Shown: one piece after another, positions 1 through 4,950 of the stretch
Numbering within the stretch: position 1 is the first letter of the stretch
How the letters are laid out: each line of letters begins with the position of its first letter
From: Bacteroidales bacterium UBA1064
GTDB lineage: Bacteria > Bacteroidota > Bacteroidia > Bacteroidales > Tenuifilaceae
DNA length: 7,244 nt
NCBI GenBank assembly: GCA_002316235.1
Contig: DCDD01000173.1
Coordinates: 1 to 7,244 of the forward strand
Reading direction: 5' to 3'
Made by a program: the position numbers and the translations under genes
Notes under the pieces: generated by a model
What the model was told of the DNA's origin: nothing
Database searches by the model: none
Seen by the model: only the letters and a program-made list of their open reading frames with translations

Positions 1-26
1 AGCGAACCATTGCTGATTCGCTTTTT
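1..26 (+). terminator. Possible intrinsic terminator at the left edge
   Basis: A 6-bp inverted repeat (AGCGAA at 1-6, TTCGCT at 17-22) with a 10-nt loop is followed on the plus strand by a run of five T (22-26). This would end a plus-strand gene lying left of the window. It also lies directly 3' of the minus-strand tRNA gene and could help end that transcript, but any T-run on that side would be outside the window. The stem is short and may extend beyond base 1, so this is tentative. Confidence 0.3.
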
Positions 27-32
27 ATTAAG

Positions 33-106
33 TGGTCCCGGAGGGATTCAAACCCCCAACCTTCTGATCCGTAGTCAGATGCTCTATTCAGTTAAGCTAC
101 GGGGCC
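33..106 (-). tRNA. tRNA-Arg (anticodon ACG)
   Basis: A 74-nt cloverleaf folds on the minus strand. The D stem is GCTT/GAGC with a 9-nt loop, the anticodon stem is TCTGA/TCAGA with loop CTACGGA (anticodon ACG), the variable region is 5 nt, and the T stem is GGGGG/CCCTC with loop TTTGAAT. The discriminator is A73 and the next bases are C, T, T, so the CCA end is not encoded and must be added by the CCA-adding enzyme. In bacteria A34 of this tRNA is normally deaminated to inosine by TadA so that it reads CGU, CGC and CGA. Two oddities are visible. The acceptor stem GGCCCCG/CGGGACC has a C3·A70 mismatch. The usual G19 and C56 are replaced by A19 and T56, which could still pair. The gene looks functional otherwise. 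Confidence 0.95.
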
Positions 107-120
107 TTGTGTTTCAAGTG

Positions 121-151
121 CAAAATTATTCAATATTTCCATACCATGCAA
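121..151 (-). promoter_or_regulatory. Promoter of tRNA-Arg, Bacteroidota type
   Basis: Reading the minus strand, TAATTTTG at 128-121 matches the Bacteroidota -7 consensus TAnnTTTG exactly. A TTG at 151-149 sits 20 nt further upstream, the expected place for the -33 element. Transcription would begin near 114, leaving a 5' leader of about 8 nt before the mature tRNA end at 106. Assignment is from consensus and spacing only. Confidence 0.6.
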
Positions 152-193
152 CCATTTCCTGCTGAAAAAAAATAAAAAACCGTCATTTCAACC

Positions 194-247
194 AGTAAAA
201 TTTACTCCTTACCAAAGCGTTAACCGGCTGATTTAACTACAAATCAG
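194..247. repeat. Two small inverted repeats between tRNA-Arg and rplS
   Basis: The roughly 265-bp gap between the tRNA and the rplS terminator (107-371) holds no convincing gene. It contains AGTAAA-A-TTTACT (194-206), a compact palindrome of the kind bound by dimeric regulators. It also contains CTGATTT (228-234) paired with AAATCAG (241-247) across a 6-nt loop. Neither is followed by a T-run on either strand, so they do not look like terminators. In AT-rich DNA such short repeats can occur by chance. Confidence 0.3.
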
Positions 248-371
248 GCAATTATCAAAACAATAAAGGCAACCACTTGCAAACGCCTGCCTACAACAAA
301 TTGCGCATTAAACCCAAACTGATATTCAGAAGGGATATGGGAGCTATTAAATTGGTTTAAGCATGGGTGGT

Positions 372-403
372 TAATAAAAAATCCCCAACTTAAAGGGGAT
401 TTT
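372..403 (-). terminator. Intrinsic terminator of rplS
   Basis: On the minus strand a 9-bp stem (AAAATCCCC at 403-395 with GGGGATTTT at 386-378) closes an 8-nt loop and runs into a T-rich tail reading TTTTTTATTAA. It begins 6 nt after the rplS stop codon. The arms are symmetric, so it could also stop plus-strand transcription, but no plus-strand gene is seen next to it. Confidence 0.85.
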
Positions 404-409
404 ATCAGC

Positions 410-775
410 TTACTCTCCAATATCGAGCTTGCGTTTTTTCTCCTTAATGCGTGCCTTTTTACCCGTGAGGTTGCGCAGGTAGTATATTCGGGCTCTGCGA
501 ACTTTTCCCTCCTTAGCCACTTCAATTTTTTCGATAAATGGGGAGTTAAGCGGAAAAATCCTTTCAACACCTACACCACCTGAAATCTTTCTTACGGTAA
601 AGGTTTCGGTTGCCCCCACGCCTCTTCTCTGAATTACGACGCCCCTGTAATTCTGAATTCGCTCCTTGCTACCCTCAACAATTTTGTAGTGAACTACAAC
701 GGTATCACCACTCTTAAAGGAAGGATGCTCCTTTTTAGAGGCAAATGACTCTTCTGCAACTTTAATGAGGTCCAT
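410..775 (-). CDS. rplS: 50S ribosomal protein L19
   Basis: L19 is a protein of the large ribosomal subunit that lies at the interface with the 30S subunit and contributes to intersubunit contact. The predicted product has 121 residues, close to the usual 115-120. Family hallmarks are all present: GDTVVVHYKIVEGSKERIQ in the N-terminal half, then YRGVVIQRRG, TFTVRKISGGVGVERIFP, and a basic C-terminal part with GKVRRARIYYLRNLTGKKAR. The frame stays open upstream to a GTG at 823, but I chose the ATG at 775 because L19 proteins begin at MDLIKVAEE and the upstream codons run through the leader hairpin. There is no Shine-Dalgarno sequence; the leader before the ATG is A-rich, as is usual in Bacteroidota. 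The gene appears to be a single-gene transcript, with a promoter match at 861-868 and a terminator at 372-403. Confidence 0.97.
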   Translation of the reverse strand: MDLIKVAEESFASKKEHPSFKSGDTVVVHYKIVEGSKERIQNYRGVVIQRRGVGATETFTVRKISGGVGVERIFPLNSPFIEKIEVAKEGKVRRARIYYLRNLTGKKARIKEKKRKLDIGE

Positions 776-796
776 TTTAGTTTGATTTTTAAGTAT

Positions 797-830
797 AACT
801 GGGAAATGCAATATTACCGGCACCCATGTC
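797..830 (-). promoter_or_regulatory. Hairpin in the rplS 5' leader, possible L19 autoregulatory element
   Basis: On the minus strand TGGGTGC (826-820) pairs with GCA (809-807) and CCCA (803-800), leaving a 3-nt bulge (TTT) and a 10-nt apical loop. It can be lengthened by GAC/GTT across a bulged A. It lies about 25 nt before the rplS ATG, inside the leader predicted from the promoter at 861-868. Structured L19 leaders that let the protein control its own synthesis are known in other bacteria. That this hairpin is one of them is inference; I have not matched it to a known leader family. Confidence 0.35.
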
Positions 831-860
831 CTGGCAAGAGATTACACTTCAAATTGGGCG

Positions 861-868
861 CAAATTTA
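861..868 (-). promoter_or_regulatory. Predicted -7 element of the rplS promoter
   Basis: TAAATTTG, read on the minus strand from 868 to 861, matches the Bacteroidota -7 consensus TAnnTTTG exactly. The -33 region about 20 nt upstream is very AT-rich but has only a weak TTTG-like match. Transcription would start near 854, giving a leader of about 80 nt before the rplS ATG. Confidence 0.5.
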
Positions 869-1091
869 GAAAATTAATATTAATAAACAGGTAAATTAAA
901 GCCAATAATTTGATTTTTTTCATGAACCATATGTTGAAACACCCCTGAGTAGGCAAACCGCTAGCGGGGATGATAAGGGGAGTAAACGCTTGCCCTCAAC
1001 TATTTCAACCAGGCTCATCCGAAAGATAGCCAACATCAAAAACATCTAACGCGACCTTTTTGTCAACCGGTAAAAATGTGCATTTGAGGGG
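869..1091. other. Intergenic region without a convincing gene; contains a nested inverted repeat
   Basis: This is the rest of the gap between the C69 dipeptidase and rplS. It includes an 8-nt inverted repeat with one mismatch (ACACCCCT at 939-946, AGGGGAGT at 976-983) enclosing the 10-bp palindrome CCGCTAGCGG (958-967). A 24-codon minus-strand open frame (849-923) overlaps its left part and the rplS promoter. The stretch from 985 to 1091 shows neither promoter-like nor hairpin structure that I trust. Confidence 0.5.
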
Positions 1092-1125
1092 AAAGAAAAT
1101 GCGGAGGAAAAATTTTCCTCCGCAT
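1092..1125 (-). terminator. Intrinsic terminator of the C69 dipeptidase gene
   Basis: The arms ATGCGGAGGAAAA (1099-1111) and TTTTCCTCCGCAT (1113-1125) are perfectly complementary around one base; with a realistic 5-nt loop the stem is still 11 bp. On the minus strand it is followed by a T-rich tail (TTTTCTTT). It starts about 20 nt after the dipeptidase stop codon. No T-run follows it on the plus strand, so it acts in one direction. Confidence 0.88.
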
Positions 1126-1145
1126 AGCTAGGTGGCTCAATAATA

Positions 1146-2900
1146 CTAGTGCCCCCCTTTGTTTTCAGGTACAAGAAGTTTATCGCCGGTAGCATCAATT
1201 ACTGCTTTCTTCCACCAGTCGGGGTATTCAGGATTGCTTACCCGTGCTGGACACTGGTGGTACTCGTTGTAAATAAACTGACCATTCTCGTCAACCTGCT
1301 TCACATTCCCATCCATGAACTTCAGCAGCAGGAACTGGAAAAGCTTTTCCCAACGCGTAACAACGTAGTCGCCAGTATTAACGGAGTAGTCGGTAAGGAA
1401 CCTGATTGCCTCGGGTTGGTTTTGCTCGTAGAGCTTAAGAGCGGTAGCATCTACAACCTGGGTGTTGCTAATGAACCTGCCCTCCAGCTCGTCCTGCACC
1501 TTTTTAATATCCTGGCTCATCAGGTCGTACCTAAGGTAGGCGAAGTTGGAAACCTTATTAAAAGTCCAGAAAGCACAATGGTCGCAGTAGGTGAGCATGT
1601 CGCCCTTACCCTCGGCGTACGATTCGGGAACAGCTGTTATACCGCAGTATGCCGGGAAATAAACGGTTGAGGCCACATCGTCAACACTGAACCAGAAAAT
1701 ACCGCCAATTGGGTCGGGCAGCCAGTTCCGAGCCTGTGCAACAAACGAGAAGCCAGTTTGCTGGGTGGCGGTTGCGCGTTCGTTAACGTACTCCTTACCC
1801 TCGTATTTCCACTCCATAGGACGCCAGCGATATGGCATGGCATGAGGGCCAGCTCCAGGATCCTTCCGCATGTCGAGCTCCGTTCCCTCCAGGTGGTCGC
1901 GCATGAAGTTCATCATGTCCTTAACGGAAATCTTCCTTTCGGGCTTGATGTAGAGCGGCATACGATGTTTTAGGTTATGCCCTTTGGCATAGTCGAAGTA
2001 ATCCCACATGGACTGGTTTACCTCCTTAAAAAACGACCATACCCGAATCTCGCAAGCACGGGCAGCACCAAAATCGAGCGGAGCATAGGTATCGGAAAAG
2101 CTAAAATCCTCATTTGTGCCGGTATAGTATCCCTTGGTACGGGCGAAGTCAATGACATCAGAAGAGTAAACCACCTCAACACCCGGATCGAAAATCTTGT
2201 CAAGGTTCCTGGAGCTTATAGAATTTTTCAGATTTTCTTGAGGGAAGGTAGTGATGCGGGCCTGGTTGGCATGTCCCGAGATGTAGCCGTCGGGAATACG
2301 AATGGCTACCCAAACAGCTCCCTTATCGGCATTGTAGGATTTCTTTGTTTTCTTGTCAACCTTCAGGTTAGTCCCCTTTCCAATCATTTCAAAAATCCAT
2401 ACCTCATTTTTATCAGCCACAGAGAACGATTCCCCCTCGCTGTAGTACCCGTACTGCTCCACCAGCTCTGCCATAACCTTGATGGCCTCACGAGCGCTCT
2501 TGGAACGTTGCAGGGCAATGTACATCAGCGACCCATAGTCGATTAATGCTGTGCTGTCCTGAAGCTCCAGGCGCCCCCCGTAGGTGGTTTCACCAATGGA
2601 TACCTGATGCTCGTTCATGTTTCCTACCACCGAGTAGGTGTGGCCAACCTGGGGAATTTCACCCAAATACTTACCGGTGTCCCACTCGTATATTTTCATC
2701 ATTGTGCCTGCAGGGTAATCGGCCGCAGGACGGAAGTAAAGCTCGCCAAACAGGTAGTGGGAATCGGCAGAGTAGGTAATAAAGGTTGACCCGTCAGTTG
2801 AGGCACCCCTGGTTACCAAAAAGTTAGTGCACGCCCACCCCGTATCAGCAAGAAAAGCAAAGGATACCAGAGTAAAAATTTGAACAGCAAGTTTTCTCAT
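1146..2900 (-). CDS. Exported C69-family dipeptidase (PepD-like Ntn hydrolase)
   Basis: The 584-residue product belongs by sequence to peptidase family C69 (Lactobacillus PepD type), N-terminal-nucleophile hydrolases that cleave dipeptides with broad specificity. Residues 1-23 form a signal peptide (MRK, a hydrophobic core to about residue 18, then GWA). The next residue is Cys24 in the family motif CTNFLVTRGASTDGS, which places the nucleophile at the new N-terminus after cleavage. Other family features follow: YGGRLELQDSTALIDYGSL near residue 108, REAIKVMAELVEQYGYYSEGESFSVAD near 137-163, then EVWIFEMIGKG. The length suits the large exported forms of Bacteroidota rather than the cytosolic ones of about 470 residues. 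The lipobox is poor (GWA before the Cys), so I favour a soluble periplasmic enzyme over a lipoprotein. The ATG at 2900 has no Shine-Dalgarno sequence but a -7 match about 30 nt upstream. The gene seems to be transcribed alone. Confidence 0.92.
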   Translation of the reverse strand: MRKLAVQIFTLVSFAFLADTGWACTNFLVTRGASTDGSTFITYSADSHYLFGELYFRPAADYPAGTMMKIYEWDTGKYLGEIPQVGHTYSVVGNMNEHQVSIGETTYGGRLELQDSTALIDYGSLMYIALQRSKSAREAIKVMAELVEQYGYYSEGESFSVADKNEVWIFEMIGKGTNLKVDKKTKKSYNADKGAVWVAIRIPDGYISGHANQARITTFPQENLKNSISSRNLDKIFDPGVEVVYSSDVIDFARTKGYYTGTNEDFSFSDTYAPLDFGAARACEIRVWSFFKEVNQSMWDYFDYAKGHNLKHRMPLYIKPERKISVKDMMNFMRDHLEGTELDMRKDPGAGPHAMPYRWRPMEWKYEGKEYVNERATATQQTGFSFVAQARNWLPDPIGGIFWFSVDDVASTVYFPAYCGITAVPESYAEGKGDMLTYCDHCAFWTFNKVSNFAYLRYDLMSQDIKKVQDELEGRFISNTQVVDATALKLYEQNQPEAIRFLTDYSVNTGDYVVTRWEKLFQFLLLKFMDGNVKQVDENGQFIYNEYHQCPARVSNPEYPDWWKKAVIDATGDKLLVPENKGGH

Positions 2901-2929
2901 AGCTTGTCATTTTAAGAATTAGCAAATTG

Positions 2930-2937
2930 CAAACCTA
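2930..2937 (-). promoter_or_regulatory. Predicted -7 element of the C69 dipeptidase gene
   Basis: TAGGTTTG, read on the minus strand from 2937 to 2930, matches TAnnTTTG exactly and lies 29 nt upstream of the ATG at 2900. No good TTTG is found at the -33 position. The gap between this gene and anmK (2901-2999) shows no strong terminator, so some read-through from anmK is possible. Confidence 0.45.
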
Positions 2938-2999
2938 GCATTTATTTCGATTTTTCTGCAGGATGAAGGTTTAATCAACCATATTCTTCACCATCAGAA

Positions 3000-4076
3000 T
3001 TATAGGTATAGACATCCGGAAATGGAATCGGCAGTAGCACCGGTTGATGAGGCAAGCGCCGAAGGGGTACCGTTAAGGAAAAGGGCTGCAAGAAAGGCAA
3101 AAATCAAAGCTTCCTTAAAATCAACCAGCATGTTTTCTGGAACTACCACGCGATGTTTCACTTTTTCTGTAATGAGCTGCACAAGAAATCTATTCCTGGC
3201 GCCACCGCCGGTAACCAGCATAGCACCTGGACTAATTTCTGCTGTTGATTTAGAAATCTGAATGGCAATATGCTCGTAGGCTGTACGTAGCTTATCCTGA
3301 AGGGATGCATTGCAGCTTGCAAAAACAGGAACTACCTTTTGCTCAAACCACTCCCTACCGAGTGATTTCGGCCCGAGCAACCCGTAAAACTCCAGCTCAT
3401 TAAGCCGGTTGAGCAGGTCATGGTTAACCATCCCTTTTGCACCAGCATTGCCATAAGCATCATACTCCATTCCCAGCTGGAGCGAAAGGAAGTTGAGCAG
3501 CATGTTGCATGGTGCAACGTCGCAGGCCACCCTTTCGTTGTCAACATTGTCGAAGCTTATGTTGGCTATTCCTCCAAGGTTCAGGCAGATGTCATAACTG
3601 GTGAAAAGCAGCTTATCACCAATGGGAACAAGGGGTGCACCCTGTCCATTTCGACAAATGTCAGCAGCGCGAAAATCGGAAATGCACGGAATGCCCGTTT
3701 CTGCAACTATAGCAGCACCCTTGCCAATTTGAAAGGTATAGCCCATGCCAGGATTGTGAAAAGCAGTATGCCCATGCGAGGCAACCACATCGGCATGGCG
3801 GTTTATTTGCTTCAGGAAACTAAAAACCTCCTTCCCAATAAAGTGGCCATAATCGTAATCGAGCTTTGATATTTCCCACGCTGTCAGCTTTTCAATATCA
3901 CTTAGCTTGATTTTTACTTCAGCACTATAAGGGACAGTATTGGCTGCTTCAATGGTGTAGGCCCACGAATCTGACTTTTTTTCGAAATGAGCTAGGCAAA
4001 TATCCAAACCATCGAGCGAGGTTCCAGACATTACACCAACTACGCTCAACGGATTTTTGTTGAAGAGCTTTACCAT
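3000..4076 (-). CDS. anmK: Anhydro-N-acetylmuramic acid kinase
   Basis: AnmK is a cytoplasmic kinase of the ASKHA (hexokinase/actin-like) fold. It opens the anhydro ring of 1,6-anhydro-MurNAc released by cell-wall turnover and phosphorylates it to MurNAc-6-phosphate, so the sugar can be reused. The 358-residue product is close to the E. coli length (369). The phosphate-binding motif GVMSGTSLDGLD lies at residues 14-25, ASHGHTAFHNP at 99-109, TFQIGKGAAI at 114-123, and the segment with the expected catalytic aspartate, DFRAADICRNGQGAPLVP, at 134-151. LNLGGIANIS and, near the C-terminus, VTGGGARNRFL and FKEALIFAFLA complete the family pattern. I start it at the ATG at 4076, which shares a base with the upstream stop codon (TGATG), rather than at the in-frame GTG at 4079. 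The overlap points to translational coupling with the secreted protein before it. Confidence 0.95.
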   Translation of the reverse strand: MVKLFNKNPLSVVGVMSGTSLDGLDICLAHFEKKSDSWAYTIEAANTVPYSAEVKIKLSDIEKLTAWEISKLDYDYGHFIGKEVFSFLKQINRHADVVASHGHTAFHNPGMGYTFQIGKGAAIVAETGIPCISDFRAADICRNGQGAPLVPIGDKLLFTSYDICLNLGGIANISFDNVDNERVACDVAPCNMLLNFLSLQLGMEYDAYGNAGAKGMVNHDLLNRLNELEFYGLLGPKSLGREWFEQKVVPVFASCNASLQDKLRTAYEHIAIQISKSTAEISPGAMLVTGGGARNRFLVQLITEKVKHRVVVPENMLVDFKEALIFAFLAALFLNGTPSALASSTGATADSISGCLYL

Positions 4077-4780
4077 CACTTGTTCTCGTAAACGCTGATG
4101 ATCAGCTGCTGCGAGGCCTTATCAATCAAGTTGTAAAGCGTTTCAGCAGAAGGATTGATGCTGCTGTTCACCACGCCGTCGAAAAAGGAGCTACTAAGGG
4201 TAATAATGCTTTTTGTTGTAGCCTCCCCAACACAATTTGCCACCGGTATAACTCCCTTATCGGAGTATATGGTAAGCTTTGCAACTACTTTTGGTTTAAT
4301 CTCATCCTCTTTAAGCTGAACGATTTTCCTAGCAGAATCAACGTGATTTTGGGTGGTGTACTTAGCAGAATGCTCCGGAACTAATTCCAAATCTAGCTTA
4401 ATATAGTACTTTGATCTTCCCTTTGAAAGGGCTTTATTTATACTAATATCCGGAAATCCGTACATATCGTAGGAAAACTTATCACCATAGGCATCTATGG
4501 GAAGTATAATCATACCAACCTCACCCTCGAGCCTTCTTTTTATTATATCCCACGAAGTGTAAAGTATAAGGTTGTCAATCTTGTTTACCTTACTGCTAGC
4601 CTGAGGCTCGGGGAACAGGTTGCTATAACTTTCAAGTTTTGCCCGATAGTCGGGGTCAACGTATAGCTTGAATGAGATTAGCGAAATTTCCTTTTTGCGG
4701 TATCGCTGCGCTTGCGCCTGGTCAGCCAAACCTAGAGCTGCCAGTAAAAACACGACCATTATAGCTGTAATTCTTTTCAT
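4076..4780 (-). CDS. Secreted protein of unknown function, coupled to anmK
   Basis: I do not recognise a named family. The 234-residue product starts with a clear signal peptide: MKR, a hydrophobic core to about residue 18, and a likely cut after QAQA at residue 24. There is no lipobox cysteine and no other membrane segment, so the mature protein (about 210 residues) should be soluble in the periplasm or exported. It is rich in charged residues. It has a likely beta-rich part around 160-185 (KPKVVAKLTIYSDKG, with the only cysteine at 183) and a C-terminal amphipathic helix around 212-229 (AETLYNLIDKASQQLIISV). Its stop overlaps the anmK start, and a promoter match lies about 40 nt upstream of its ATG, so it appears to lead a two-gene operon. 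A role at the cell envelope is suggested only by export and by this neighbour. Base composition looks like that of its neighbours. Confidence 0.8.
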   Translation of the reverse strand: MKRITAIMVVFLLAALGLADQAQAQRYRKKEISLISFKLYVDPDYRAKLESYSNLFPEPQASSKVNKIDNLILYTSWDIIKRRLEGEVGMIILPIDAYGDKFSYDMYGFPDISINKALSKGRSKYYIKLDLELVPEHSAKYTTQNHVDSARKIVQLKEDEIKPKVVAKLTIYSDKGVIPVANCVGEATTKSIITLSSSFFDGVVNSSINPSAETLYNLIDKASQQLIISVYENK

Positions 4781-4820
4781 CCCCCAATCAATTTATAAAT
4801 TCCGGAAAAAACTCTACGAG

Positions 4821-4828
4821 CAAAGATA
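4821..4828 (-). promoter_or_regulatory. Predicted -7 element of the secreted protein-anmK operon
   Basis: TATCTTTG, read on the minus strand from 4828 to 4821, matches TAnnTTTG exactly. Transcription would begin near 4814, giving a leader of about 34 nt before the ATG at 4780. The expected -33 TTTG is not at the right distance. A run of five G directly abuts the ATG, too close to act as a ribosome binding site. Confidence 0.45.
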
Positions 4829-4872
4829 GTCAATTTTTCAAACGAGCTCCGGGTTCAATAAATTGTACTTTT

Positions 4873-4895
4873 GCTACAAATTTCACGTTTGTAGC
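4873..4895. repeat. Perfect 8-7-8 inverted repeat, possible operator
   Basis: GCTACAAA (4873-4880) and TTTGTAGC (4888-4895) are perfectly complementary across a 7-nt spacer. No T-run follows on either strand, so it is not a classical terminator. It lies about 45 bp upstream of the predicted -7 box of the secreted protein-anmK operon and directly after a plus-strand TACTTTTG. It could bind a dimeric regulator, or form a hairpin in the transcript coming from the AddA-like gene. Confidence 0.4.
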
Positions 4896-4916
4896 GGGGT
4901 TCTCAATTGCTTCAGC

Positions 4917-4939
4917 ATAAAAGTGGCAGTGAGCTGCCA
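4917..4939 (-). terminator. Intrinsic terminator of the AddA-like gene
   Basis: On the minus strand TGGCAG (4939-4934) pairs with CTGCCA (4929-4924) across a 4-nt loop, followed by CTTTTAT. The hairpin begins about 11 nt after the TAA stop at 4951-4953. The T-run is short, so termination may be partial. Confidence 0.6.
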
Positions 4940-4950
4940 GCAGTTAGCTT

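Noticed and set aside
244..570. 108-codon minus-strand frame overlapping the rplS end and its terminator
   Set aside because: It covers the terminator and the rplS gene in another frame and has no family features.
776..823. Upstream extension of rplS to the GTG at 823
   Set aside because: L19 proteins start at MDLIKV; the extra 16 codons would be translated from the leader hairpin and have no family counterpart.
998..1117. Open stretch of about 40 codons on the minus strand containing VDKKVALDVFDVGYLSDEPG
   Set aside because: It looks protein-like for about 20 residues but has no ATG start, runs through the dipeptidase terminator and matches no family I know; at most a gene relic.
1149..2546. 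Long plus-strand open frames (173 and 189 codons) opposite the C69 dipeptidase gene
   Set aside because: They lie wholly antisense to a gene with clear family motifs, have no recognisable protein features and no promoter match in front; they reflect codon bias of the real gene.
4077..4079. GTG start for anmK one codon before the ATG
   Set aside because: The ATG at 4076 is a better start codon and forms the usual TGATG overlap with the preceding gene.
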